The translations under genes and the position numbers were made by a program. DNA of 64,000 nt from an uncultured Ruminococcus sp. Its GTDB lineage: Bacteria; Bacillota; Clostridia; Oscillospirales; Ruminococcaceae. The notes beneath the pieces are model-generated. The model was not told where the DNA came from. It made no database searches and was given only the letters and a program-made list of their open reading frames with translations. The stretch spans positions 48,439-112,438 of the forward strand of contig CAJTLC010000011.1 of assembly GCA_910576995.1 (NCBI GenBank), read 5' to 3'. Shown piece by piece: positions 1 to 8,299 of this stretch (positions within the stretch are counted from its first letter, which is position 1; each line of letters begins with the position of its first letter).

Positions 1-192
1 CCGTCAATTTATAAAGAACAGCAGACGATAGATCTGAAAAACAACGAAAATACTACTCTGCAAATCCAAGGACGCCACGACCCTGCGATCGTACATCGTG
101 CAAGAATCGTTATCGACAGCATTACCGCTCTTGCGGTCTGCGATCAGCTTGCATTGCGTTACGGTACAGATCATCTTTCGCCAAATAATTGA
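1..192 (+). CDS. aroC: Chorismate synthase, C-terminal part (truncated by window edge)
   Basis: Frame 1 is open from the first base to a TGA at 190-192 and encodes 63 residues. It contains GRHDPAIVHRARIVIDSITA, which matches the conserved C-terminal segment of chorismate synthase (family form GRHDPCxxPRAxPVxEAMxA). Chorismate synthase converts EPSP to chorismate, the last shared step of aromatic amino acid synthesis. The DAHP synthase gene, the first step of the same pathway, starts 16 bases downstream on the same strand, which supports the call and suggests an aromatic operon. Only the end of the gene is present, so its full domain cannot be judged. Confidence 0.85.
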   Translation, partial: PSIYKEQQTIDLKNNENTTLQIQGRHDPAIVHRARIVIDSITALAVCDQLALRYGTDHLSPNN

Positions 193-208
193 AAAGGAAT
201 GATATTTT

Positions 209-1237
209 ATGCCAATGAATCTCATCAGAGAACTCCCCAGACCATCAGAAATTAAAGCCGAATTCTCTCTTTCACCTGAGCTGAAAGAAATAAAAGTTCG
301 CCGCGATGAAGAGATAAAGGCTATTTTTCGCGGCGATTCCAATAAGTTTATACTCATAATCGGTCCGTGTTCCGCAGACAGCGAAGAACCTGTTCTCGAT
401 TATATCACGCGTCTGCGCGAGCTTCAGGAAAAAGTCAAGGACAAAATACTTATCATCCCCAGAATCTATACGGGAAAACCGCGTACTACAGGCGACGGCT
501 ACAAAGGAATGCTTCATCAGCCTAATCCGACCGAAATGCCAGATTTGAAAAGCGGTATTATCGCCGTAAGAAATCTTCACATCAAGGCTCTTGCGGAAAC
601 CGGATTTACCGCTGCGGACGAAATGCTTTACCCCGAAAATTACAGCTATCTTGACGATATTCTTGCATATATCGCCGTTGGAGCGCGCTCGGTGGAAAAT
701 CAGCAGCATAGACTTGTTTCAAGCGGCGTTTCAATTCCGGTAGGTATGAAAAATCCAACCAGCGGCGATATTTCCGTTATGATGAACGCTATAACTGCCG
801 CCCAGCATTCTCATGCGTTTATTTATCGCGCTCACGAAGCCAGAAGCGACGGAAATCCCTATGCGCACGCTATTCTGCGCGGATATGTAAACGACCGCGG
901 TCAGTCTTTCCCAAATTATCATTATGAAGACCTCTATCGTCTTGCGCAGATATATGCGGAGAAAAATCTGGATAATCCCGCTCTTATCGTTGATACGAAC
1001 CATTCGAATTCGGGAAAGCAGTATCTCGAACAAATCAGAATTTCCAAGGAGATACTCCACAGCATACGCCACAGCAATGATATAAAAAATATTGTAAAGG
1101 GCTTGATGATCGAGAGCTACATCGAGGACGGCTCGCAGAAAATCGGCGAGGATATTTACGGAAAGTCCATTACCGACCCCTGTCTCGGCTGGGAGAAATC
1201 CGAACGTCTCGTGCTGGATATCGCAGATTTACTCTAA
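209..1237 (+). CDS. 3-deoxy-7-phosphoheptulonate (DAHP) synthase
   Basis: 342 residues of the class I AroF/AroG/AroH type. It condenses phosphoenolpyruvate with erythrose 4-phosphate at the entry of the shikimate pathway. Visible family signatures are GPCSAD near residue 52, RIYTGKPRTTGDGYKG (PEP and phosphate binding) and DTNHSNSGKQ in the C-terminal half. The length fits the short bacterial form without an added regulatory domain. The start ATG at 209 follows AAAGGAATG. It lies directly after aroC and ends just before a strong terminator. Which aromatic amino acid inhibits it cannot be told from sequence alone. Confidence 0.93.
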   Translation: MPMNLIRELPRPSEIKAEFSLSPELKEIKVRRDEEIKAIFRGDSNKFILIIGPCSADSEEPVLDYITRLRELQEKVKDKILIIPRIYTGKPRTTGDGYKGMLHQPNPTEMPDLKSGIIAVRNLHIKALAETGFTAADEMLYPENYSYLDDILAYIAVGARSVENQQHRLVSSGVSIPVGMKNPTSGDISVMMNAITAAQHSHAFIYRAHEARSDGNPYAHAILRGYVNDRGQSFPNYHYEDLYRLAQIYAEKNLDNPALIVDTNHSNSGKQYLEQIRISKEILHSIRHSNDIKNIVKGLMIESYIEDGSQKIGEDIYGKSITDPCLGWEKSERLVLDIADLL

Positions 1238-1262
1238 TATAGCAAGCTTGTTTAAAATTATA

Positions 1263-1299
1263 AACAAAACCCACGATATCATACATCGTGGGTTTTGTT
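1263..1299 (+). terminator. Rho-independent terminator after DAHP synthase
   Basis: A perfect 15-bp inverted repeat (arms 1263-1277 and 1285-1299) has a 7-base loop; the right arm itself carries the T-rich stretch GGGTTTTGTT. It ends the aroC/DAHP synthase transcript 25 bases after the stop codon. Confidence 0.8.
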
Positions 1300-1322
1300 A
1301 TCGATTCGATTAAAGATAGTAT

Positions 1323-1488
1323 TAGAGCGTGTTCACATAAAATAAATGTGCGGATTTTCGAGCATAGTTTTGACGAATACAAGGCGAAAATATGTAGGCG
1401 GGCTGACGCCCGTCAAATATTTTGAACGCAGTAGTCGTCAAAATTTGCCGAAAAGACGTGCATTTTATTTTTATGTGAACACGCTCTA
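1323..1488. repeat. TA-flanked palindromic element, copy A (MITE-like)
   Basis: A 166-bp imperfect palindrome begins TA-GAGCGTGTTCACATAAAA and ends with its inverse before a TA. The inner arms TTTTGACGA and TCGTCAAAA pair exactly, and the centre carries GGCGGGC-TGAC-GCCCG. An almost identical copy lies at 55416-55581, with four differences in the same length. It sits at a convergent junction, four bases from the stop codon of the flavodoxin/ferredoxin gene. No ORF is seen inside. Confidence 0.85.
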
Positions 1489-1491
1489 AAT

Positions 1492-2271
1492 TTATACCAG
1501 TCCGCGTTCTTTCCAGTCGCTGTATTCAGGGCAAACGTACCTATTTACAGCGATAGTTTTTTTGCCGATATTTATCGCTCTCTTCGGACATCTGTTGATG
1601 CAGCTATAGCAGTTTATACAGTAACTTCCGAATTTCGGGATTCCGCCCGATATTAATTTAATATTATTAACAGGACAGCCAAAAGCGCATTGACCGCAGC
1701 CGTTACACATTTCAGATACGTTAAAATCTTCACTGCTTATGAAAAACTTGTTAAACATCGAATTCACAACTCCCGAGGCTATCGAAGCAAAGGGCGTTTT
1801 GTCGTATTTCTCAATCATTTCGCCCTTTCCTATCTGCTCGGAAAGTTCCTGAAGAAGCGGCAGCGAACCTTTAATGATTTCCTCCGCCTGCTCCGCGTTC
1901 GGAATATTTCCGCCCCTTATATAATTATTAGGCATAGGAACTCCGCAGCTTCCCATATACGCCATATTTTTTCCGTATGCTATCTTTTCAAGCGCTTTAT
2001 CGAAATCACCGCTTTGCGAAGCCATTGTGCCTATAAAATAAATTTGCTCCGCGTCAGTAAGATCGCTTTTCAATATGGCTTTTTTTACGATTTCAGGGAA
2101 TCCCCATGCGTAGATCGGAGCTGCAAATACGAACGGCTTTATTGAATTAAAACGAAGCGGCATCTTATATTTCAGGACTACTTTAAGATCAACGCATTCG
2201 TCGCATATGTGATCTGCAATATATTCCGCAATAAATTTCGTATTTCCTGTACCGCTAAAATATATTATCAT
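1492..2271 (-). CDS. EFR1-type flavodoxin/4Fe-4S ferredoxin fusion protein
   Basis: 259 residues. The N-terminus MIIYFSGTGNTKFIAEYIAD is a flavodoxin FMN-phosphate loop (SGTGNT). The C-terminal third has two 4Fe-4S motifs, CNGCGQCAFGCP and CINCYSCINRCP. The arrangement is that of the EFR1 family of clostridial electron-transfer proteins, which are cytoplasmic redox carriers with no established partner. It begins 12 bases after the stop of the GH26 mannanase and could share its transcript, though no functional link is obvious. The palindromic element A lies just past its stop and may act as its transcription end. Confidence 0.85.
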   Translation of the reverse strand: MIIYFSGTGNTKFIAEYIADHICDECVDLKVVLKYKMPLRFNSIKPFVFAAPIYAWGFPEIVKKAILKSDLTDAEQIYFIGTMASQSGDFDKALEKIAYGKNMAYMGSCGVPMPNNYIRGGNIPNAEQAEEIIKGSLPLLQELSEQIGKGEMIEKYDKTPFASIASGVVNSMFNKFFISSEDFNVSEMCNGCGQCAFGCPVNNIKLISGGIPKFGSYCINCYSCINRCPKRAINIGKKTIAVNRYVCPEYSDWKERGLV

Positions 2272-2283
2272 TCGCCGCCTCCG

Positions 2284-4131
2284 TTATTCTTTTATAGGAA
2301 GCGAAGTATAAATACCTGCATCAAGCTTCTGGATAGCAAGAGCGTCTGTGGCAGTTACGCCGTCCCCGACATTGCTGCAATCAGCATTGATCATACCCTG
2401 ATCAGTGAGATGATATTCATCCTTGTTGGTCAGAAACTGAAGAATAAGCGTTGCATCGGCAATCTCTACCTTTCCATCGCAGTTTGTGTCGCCGTATTTG
2501 ATATCATTTTCAGTATCCGATGGCTTTGTGGTGTTTTCCGGAGAAGTCGTCGGCGCAGGATTTTCACCATTTATCGGATAAGTTTTGAGATCGGGCAATT
2601 CATCGAGAGTAATACAATAGTCGCTCTGATATATCTCAACAAGATTTTCAACGGGATTATTCTGCTCGCTGGTCAGATAGTTCATATACCACGGACAGAA
2701 ATAAAGCCATGCAGCCTTATCATTTACAAGATTTTCAAGAGACGGGATAGAATCATTCTCCGACATGGCAACCATTTTCTGACCGTCCGTACTCTGAACA
2801 AGACTGTAGAACGTCGATGAGATCGAACTCAAATTCGGCATACCATCAACGGCGTTGTATTTATCATAGCCAACGATATCGACCACGTCGTCGCCCGGAT
2901 ACCATTCAGCCGATGTCGGGAATGTATATCCTGTCCATACCCAGATAAGATTATCAAGTCCGTATTCGTTCGTCAGTTTATCGTAAAGAAGCCGATAAAG
3001 CTGCTTGCACGGTTCAGGACCTTCTGCGCCCCACCAGAACCATGCTCCTTCAGCTTCGTGAAGCGGACGCCAAAGTATCGGCACGTCGGCGTCTTTCAGC
3101 TTGGTAAGTTCCTGCGCTATAAGGTCGATATCAGCCATCAGAACTTCATTTTCCCATGTTCCCTCTTCAAGAGCATTTGAAATGCTGAACGTCGTATAAG
3201 TCGCGCTTGCGGATTCTACATAAAATGCGGTCTCCTTGCTTCCCTTTTCGGTGGGAACGTTCCAGTGCCAAGTTACCGTAGCTATGCCCTTGTATTTATT
3301 TGTCCATTCTATGCAGCGTTCGGGAGCGTGATCGCGCCAGTCCGACGTTGTATTGTATGCAAGAAAATCTATTCCGCGTATTGCAGGCTGCTCGCCCGTT
3401 TTCTCCAGAATATACTCGAATTCCGCTTCGTTATCCTTGATATACGTATCGGGATCGTTCCACGAATTATAATTATGCTCTCCACAATATTCCTGCTGAC
3501 CTGCTATAATATGATTTCCATAAGTATCTCGCAGGAAACTGTAAAGTCTTTTTGCAGAATCAGAAGCGTTCGGATTTGAAAGCGAACCCGTTGGAGAAAG
3601 ATTCGTCAGGCTCTCGTCCGCGGGTTTCAGAGTGAGGTAGTCAAAATATGTATATCCCCAATAAGCTTTAAGTTCGATGGTATTTTTTCCTTTTTTAAGA
3701 TTGACCACTCCGCCGGAAGTTTCCTTGAACGAAAGAGTATGCGGGAAGCTTACCTCTCCCTGATTTACGCCGTTTACGTTAAGATACTGAACTTTTTTGT
3801 TAGGGTCGGACGGCTCGCAGTAGCTGATAGCCATTTCATACAGACCGGCTTCGGGAACGTCGACTTCCACGCTTACGGAAGTTCCCTTTTGATCGAGATA
3901 TGAAAATCCACTGCCCGAATATCCCGTAAGATCGGTATCGGCAGGCAGATCTTCAAATTTGACGCCGTCAGTTCCGTTGGCAAAAATCTCTCCGCCGCTC
4001 GTCATTCCGTCCTCAAATTCGTATTTCAGAATCTTATCCGCGCTTGTATCGGCGGAAACAACAGGAACGGTAACATACGAAAGCACGACTGCCGCAGCCG
4101 CTATAGCAACAATTTTTTTCTTCATTTTCAT
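2284..4131 (-). CDS. Secreted GH26 beta-mannanase with CBM35-like and dockerin modules
   Basis: 615 residues from ATG 4131, chosen because AAAAGGAGG lies 7 bases upstream; an in-frame extension to 4302 has no such signal. Modules in order: signal peptide (1-27, cleavage after VVSA); CBM35-like carbohydrate-binding domain (about 35-170); GH26 catalytic domain (about 190-510) with likely acid/base E359 in RPLHEAEG followed by WFWWG, and likely nucleophile E458 in AMSENDS; a Pro/Thr/Ser linker (about 523-545); and a type I dockerin (546-615) with two calcium-loop repeats (GDTNCDGKVEIADA and ADCSNVGDGVTATDA). GH26 enzymes cleave beta-1,4-mannan. The dockerin implies attachment to a cohesin scaffold. 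A divergent-in-role but same-strand AraC regulator lies just upstream. Confidence 0.93.
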   Translation of the reverse strand: MKMKKKIVAIAAAAVVLSYVTVPVVSADTSADKILKYEFEDGMTSGGEIFANGTDGVKFEDLPADTDLTGYSGSGFSYLDQKGTSVSVEVDVPEAGLYEMAISYCEPSDPNKKVQYLNVNGVNQGEVSFPHTLSFKETSGGVVNLKKGKNTIELKAYWGYTYFDYLTLKPADESLTNLSPTGSLSNPNASDSAKRLYSFLRDTYGNHIIAGQQEYCGEHNYNSWNDPDTYIKDNEAEFEYILEKTGEQPAIRGIDFLAYNTTSDWRDHAPERCIEWTNKYKGIATVTWHWNVPTEKGSKETAFYVESASATYTTFSISNALEEGTWENEVLMADIDLIAQELTKLKDADVPILWRPLHEAEGAWFWWGAEGPEPCKQLYRLLYDKLTNEYGLDNLIWVWTGYTFPTSAEWYPGDDVVDIVGYDKYNAVDGMPNLSSISSTFYSLVQSTDGQKMVAMSENDSIPSLENLVNDKAAWLYFCPWYMNYLTSEQNNPVENLVEIYQSDYCITLDELPDLKTYPINGENPAPTTSPENTTKPSDTENDIKYGDTNCDGKVEIADATLILQFLTNKDEYHLTDQGMINADCSNVGDGVTATDALAIQKLDAGIYTSLPIKE

Positions 4132-4413
4132 GGTAATTCCTCCTTTTAAGCACCACCGCACAAAATTGTTCCGAATATTCGCAGTCAATTTTGTCGTCAG
4201 ATTGTACAGAAATATCGCAGGAATAATGACGCATTTCAAATAATTTTCTATATAATCTGACAAAAAAGCGTACCCTAATAACACTTCTTTAGTGCGCGGC
4301 AAATTCGATACAAAGCCGTCAGGCGATCTTTGCGCGGTGTTGTAATCACGACCTTTGTGGTTAGTTTAATTTTAACATGATTCTGCCTGATTGTCAAGAC
4401 TAATATACTTTTG

Positions 4414-5193
4414 TCAAATCTTTTTTCTGTACCCAGTAGGCGTAACTCCAACTATTTTTTTGAACTGCCGCATAAAATGCTCCTCATTATCATAGCCGCA
4501 TATTGCAGCTACCTGCGAAACCGTACAGCCAGTTTCGCTTAATATCTCCTTTGCCTTTTCAATTTTGCCGCTGATAACATCGGTAATACATGATACGCCA
4601 AAAGCTTCGCGGTAAACGTGCTGAAAATAGGAACGCGACATATTAACCTCCGCAGCCATAAGATCAACATTCCACTTCTTCTGCGGATTTCGATAAATCT
4701 TTTCACGCAGCTCGATAAGCACGCCGTAATGAGGTTCAGCCGACGATTGCATACCATCGCGCCGCATTCCAGAGCCTGCCGCTTTCATGAGCAGCGTTTT
4801 CATCATTGCGTCGATCATTTTTATTCGGCGGCTGTTCATGGAGTAAAATTCAACCATGATATTCTGCACAAGGTGGCTTATGAATACGCTGTCGGAACAT
4901 ATTGAAGGCGTATTGAATTCATTTTCGGCAAGCTCGATAAATTCCGCGTCTCCCTTGGCGTCAAAACATATCCAGTCGCATATCAGATGCTCATCTGCTG
5001 TGCAATATCCAGCAGTTTTGCTGTCATCATATATTATCATCGAATCTTCTGGCATAAGAATTTTCTTACCGTCAATAAAAAAGCAAATATCTGTTCTTGC
5101 AAGCAAAAACAGATATTCTCCCTTTTCAAGATCGGCGCGAAAACTATAATCGCGGTCATAAACACAGCCCCAGCCAATCGCGCGGATATTCAA
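4414..5193 (-). CDS. AraC-family transcriptional regulator
   Basis: 259 residues. The C-terminal ~100 residues form the two-helix-turn-helix AraC/XylS DNA-binding domain, with VNMSRSYFQHVYREAFGVS and the conserved closing GYDNEEHFMRQFKKIVGVTP. The N-terminal half fits a cupin-like sensing domain. The start is a TTG at 5193 preceded by AAAGGAG at 7-base spacing; the upstream mpg stop falls inside this ribosome binding site, so the two are probably translationally linked. The next gene downstream on the same strand is the mannanase, so control of mannan use is a reasonable guess, but the gene is also the tail of a housekeeping operon. Confidence 0.85.
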   Translation of the reverse strand: MNIRAIGWGCVYDRDYSFRADLEKGEYLFLLARTDICFFIDGKKILMPEDSMIIYDDSKTAGYCTADEHLICDWICFDAKGDAEFIELAENEFNTPSICSDSVFISHLVQNIMVEFYSMNSRRIKMIDAMMKTLLMKAAGSGMRRDGMQSSAEPHYGVLIELREKIYRNPQKKWNVDLMAAEVNMSRSYFQHVYREAFGVSCITDVISGKIEKAKEILSETGCTVSQVAAICGYDNEEHFMRQFKKIVGVTPTGYRKKI

Positions 5194-5197
5194 AAAA

Positions 5198-5716
5198 TCA
5201 CTCCTTTACCGCGATGTACCGCCATTCTTTATTCTTCCAATATTCGCCCGCATAATCTATCCCGACGCGCGGAGCAGTTTTTAATTTCGGACGAGAGCCG
5301 TCGTCCTCAAGCCATATCCTGCTGTTTCCGCAAAAACTTTCGCCGTTAAAACTTCCGTCTATCTGCAAATATTTCGTAAGCTTTCCCGGACCGTTATAAA
5401 CTTCCCCGCATCGAAAGAGAACTCCCTGCGGCTGATCTTTTTCGCCCGTTATAACGTTCATCAGCCAATGCACTCCGTAACAGAGATACACATAAATAAC
5501 GCCGCTTTCACCGTAAAGCAGCTCCGTTCGCTTCGTTCTGCCCTTTGAAGCATGGCAACCCTTATCCTCTTCACCGCGGTAAATTTCAGTTTCCGATATT
5601 CTTTCGCGAATAATTGTTCCGTCATCAAGTTTGCGTGCAATTATTTTCCCCACAAGATCAGGCGCGACATCCAATGCGTCGCGATGAAAAAAATCCTCAG
5701 TCAGTATCTTATTCAT
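5198..5716 (-). CDS. mpg: DNA-3-methyladenine glycosylase, AAG/MPG type
   Basis: 172 residues. Visible family blocks are a start DFFHRDALDVAPDLVGKII, the active-site region ISETEIYRGEEDKGCHAS (general base Glu in the ETE segment), and GVIYVYLCYGVHWLMNVIT, the hallmark of the alkyladenine glycosylase fold. It removes alkylated and deaminated purines to start base excision repair. The length is near the short end of bacterial members, but all core motifs are present. It is packed 3 bases after rqcH and 4 bases before the AraC gene, in one minus-strand operon. Confidence 0.93.
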   Translation of the reverse strand: MNKILTEDFFHRDALDVAPDLVGKIIARKLDDGTIIRERISETEIYRGEEDKGCHASKGRTKRTELLYGESGVIYVYLCYGVHWLMNVITGEKDQPQGVLFRCGEVYNGPGKLTKYLQIDGSFNGESFCGNSRIWLEDDGSRPKLKTAPRVGIDYAGEYWKNKEWRYIAVKE

Positions 5717-5719
5717 AAT

Positions 5720-7471
5720 TCACACCCTCAGCGAACGCTCCAGCTCCTCATCGGGCTTTACGAACGCGGTCTTATAGTTTGTAAATATCACCTTTCCGGG
5801 CTTTGCTCCGACGGGCTTTTTCACGAATTTTGCAAGGCAGTAATCTACGGGGACAAGATCGGAATTTCGCCCTTTACTGTTGACAGCAGCGATAACCGCC
5901 GCTTCTTCTACAGTCTTATCGGGCGGAGTTTCGCCCTCCGTCACGATTATTACATGAGAACCGATAATGCTCTGCGTATGAAGCCATATATCGCTTTTTT
6001 CCGCGAATTTCAGGGAAAGTTTATCATTCTGACAATTATTTCTGCCAACCAGAATTGTAAATCCGTCGCTTGACCTGTATTCGATAGGCGGCAGCGCTTT
6101 CGGAGGCTTCGCCTTACCGCCGCTTGATTTTACATAGCCCTGTTCGCGCAGTTCAATTCGCAGCTGAATAATGTCGTTTTCGGAATCCGCGCGCGTCAGA
6201 GCGTCAAAAACGCTGTCAAGATACTGCAATTCCTCCTCGCCCTTTTCGATCTGCATGGCAAGCTTTTCCTCTGCCGTTACGCATTTTTTGTACTCCGAAT
6301 AATAATGCTGCGCATTTTGAGACGGCGTTTTTCTTATGTCAAGTGAAATTCTGAACTGCGGACAGCTTTCTTCATAAAAATTTTCAACTACAGCTTCGGA
6401 ATCTCCCTTTTCTATGCGATACATATTTGCCGATATCAAATCGCCGCACAACTTGAAATGCTCCTTTTCGGCACAGGCTTCCAATTCCTGACGCTGAACG
6501 GAAATTCGCCTCGAAGTACGCTCGGTCAGATTGATGAGCAGCTTGAAAAGATCGTTGGCGCGCTGTTTTGTCCGAACTGCACGATCGCGTTCACAGTAAA
6601 AATAATCAAGCAGTTCAGACGCGGAATCCAACTCTTTTGTGTACATCATAGTGCCGAACTGATTCAGCCTGATAAACGAAAAATCCTTCAGCATACCGTC
6701 TTTCGTGCTTGCGGCGGAAAAGCAGCATTCCCCTGCAATAAGCTGATTTTTAGTTCGCTTAATAATGTACAGCAAACGATCTAAGCTGTCGCCCTCAATG
6801 GTATCACACTGCAAATAATTTCCGCGACCTGCAAAAAAAGTCCATTCGCGCGCCAATATCGGCGATATTCCCTCAAAAACGCGAATTAACGCATTTGAAA
6901 GTTCAGCCGAACCCGAATTTCGAATTCGTGCAATTATTTCATCGTTTTCAGCCGTCAGGAAATTAAGCCTGTTGTCGCGCGGAGGAAGCGTATACTTCAT
7001 ACCCGGCAGCACCATTCTTTCACGCGACATTGCTTCGTCGACGCGTTTGATACTATCTATCACTCTTCCGTCCTGATCGATGATTATAAGATTCGAACAT
7101 CTTCCCATGATTTCGCAGGAAACAGTTATCGTAACCACGTCTCCCAACTCGTTCACGCATTCGAAATCAAGAAAAATAATGCGTTCCAATCCGTCCTGAC
7201 GAATGGCTGTAAGCTTACCGCTTCCGAGTTTTTTCCGCAAAAGCATACAAAACATGGGCGGAGTCTGCGGATTATCGGGCTGATTCTGAGTTATATGAAC
7301 TCTTGCGCTTGCCGCGTTTGCCGAAATATAGAGTTTTTTACTGCCCTGCCTTGTACGTATGGATATAACGATCTCCTCACGGGAAGGCTGAAACACTTTC
7401 TCAACCCGACCTCCGACAAGACCCTGTAATTCATTTTTTACCGCGTAAAGAAACGCTCCGTCAAGAGCCAT
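5720..7471 (-). CDS. rqcH: Rqc2/RqcH homologue (NFACT family), ribosome-associated quality control
   Basis: 583 residues with the full NFACT architecture: NFACT-N domain from residue 1 (MALDGAFLYAVKNELQ, followed by GGRVEKVFQPSREEIV), helix-hairpin-helix region, long coiled coil around 290-430, and NFACT-R domain near the C-terminus (SDGFTILVGRNNCQNDKLS and KSDIWLHTQSIIGSHVII). RqcH binds stalled 50S subunits carrying peptidyl-tRNA and adds alanine tails that mark the nascent chain for degradation. Older annotations call it fibronectin-binding protein. It lies 4 bases after rlmA in the same operon. Confidence 0.93.
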   Translation of the reverse strand: MALDGAFLYAVKNELQGLVGGRVEKVFQPSREEIVISIRTRQGSKKLYISANAASARVHITQNQPDNPQTPPMFCMLLRKKLGSGKLTAIRQDGLERIIFLDFECVNELGDVVTITVSCEIMGRCSNLIIIDQDGRVIDSIKRVDEAMSRERMVLPGMKYTLPPRDNRLNFLTAENDEIIARIRNSGSAELSNALIRVFEGISPILAREWTFFAGRGNYLQCDTIEGDSLDRLLYIIKRTKNQLIAGECCFSAASTKDGMLKDFSFIRLNQFGTMMYTKELDSASELLDYFYCERDRAVRTKQRANDLFKLLINLTERTSRRISVQRQELEACAEKEHFKLCGDLISANMYRIEKGDSEAVVENFYEESCPQFRISLDIRKTPSQNAQHYYSEYKKCVTAEEKLAMQIEKGEEELQYLDSVFDALTRADSENDIIQLRIELREQGYVKSSGGKAKPPKALPPIEYRSSDGFTILVGRNNCQNDKLSLKFAEKSDIWLHTQSIIGSHVIIVTEGETPPDKTVEEAAVIAAVNSKGRNSDLVPVDYCLAKFVKKPVGAKPGKVIFTNYKTAFVKPDEELERSLRV

Positions 7472-7475
7472 GAAA

Positions 7476-8291
7476 TCACTTCCTTAGATAAATTAATATT
7501 TCAAAATCCGCTTCAGTTTCAAGATATTCAAGTTCATTCAGCCGCTCCTGCTCGATCTTTCCGGTTTTGTAATAGTAGGGAGTCATGGAAAACAGGCTGA
7601 CGATCTCCTCTTTGCCATTCAGCGTCATGTTAAATCTGATACGGCGGCTTTCAAGAAATTCAAAACCCGACAGTTCATAAGGCTTGACCTCGTTCTTATA
7701 TGGAGTATTGTAGATTGCCTTTTTCAACTCCCACAAATGATTTCGCGAAGGAATCGCCATGATCATAATACCGCCCTTTTTAAGAACGCGTCTGTATTCG
7801 TCACCGCAATATGGCGCAAAAATCGTCAGAAGAATATCGCAGCTTTCGCTGATAACCGGAATATGAAATACGCTTGCCACGGAATAAATTATCCCGCATC
7901 TGCGCTTTGAAGCCATTTCCACGGCGTCTTTTGAAATGTCGATACCATAAATATCGGCATTTATCTCCCTTTCACCAAGAAGCTTCTTGACGGCAGTCGT
8001 ATAATATCCCTCACCGCAGCCTGCGTCAAGTATTGTGCAGCCGTTTTTCGCAAATTCCGCAGCAACAGCGCTTACATTTTCGCATAATGGCGCATAGAAC
8101 CCGCTGTCGAGGAATGCACGGCGTGCTTTGAGCATCAGTTTATTATCGCCATGCACTGCGCCATGCCGTGAAAGCAGTAAATTTACATAGCCGCTTTTTG
8201 CAATATCGAAGCTGTGGCGATTTTTACAGACGTAGCTTTTTCCCGAAATTTCAAGCAATTCTCCGCATACGGGACATAAAAATATACCCAT
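7476..8291 (-). CDS. rlmA: 23S rRNA (guanine-N1)-methyltransferase RlmA family
   Basis: 271 residues. The N-terminal zinc-binding motif CPVCGELLEISGKSYVCKNR followed by HSFDIAKSGYVNLL is diagnostic of the RlmA (RrmA/TlrB) family. The SAM-binding motif CTILDAGCGEGYYT lies near residue 90. The family methylates N1 of a guanine in 23S rRNA helix 35. A TlrB-like resistance role cannot be excluded by sequence. It follows the TrmK-Nif3 gene with 8 bases between. Confidence 0.9.
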   Translation of the reverse strand: MGIFLCPVCGELLEISGKSYVCKNRHSFDIAKSGYVNLLLSRHGAVHGDNKLMLKARRAFLDSGFYAPLCENVSAVAAEFAKNGCTILDAGCGEGYYTTAVKKLLGEREINADIYGIDISKDAVEMASKRRCGIIYSVASVFHIPVISESCDILLTIFAPYCGDEYRRVLKKGGIMIMAIPSRNHLWELKKAIYNTPYKNEVKPYELSGFEFLESRRIRFNMTLNGKEEIVSLFSMTPYYYKTGKIEQERLNELEYLETEADFEILIYLRK

Positions 8292-8299
8292 GATCCACC

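Noticed and set aside
4..357. Minus-strand ORF of 117 residues opposite the window start
   Set aside because: The plus strand here encodes the chorismate synthase C-terminus and the start of DAHP synthase; the antisense frame has no recognisable family or start signal.
4132..4302. N-terminal extension of the GH26 mannanase
   Set aside because: The extension precedes a clear ribosome binding site and signal peptide beginning at 4131, so it is untranslated leader.
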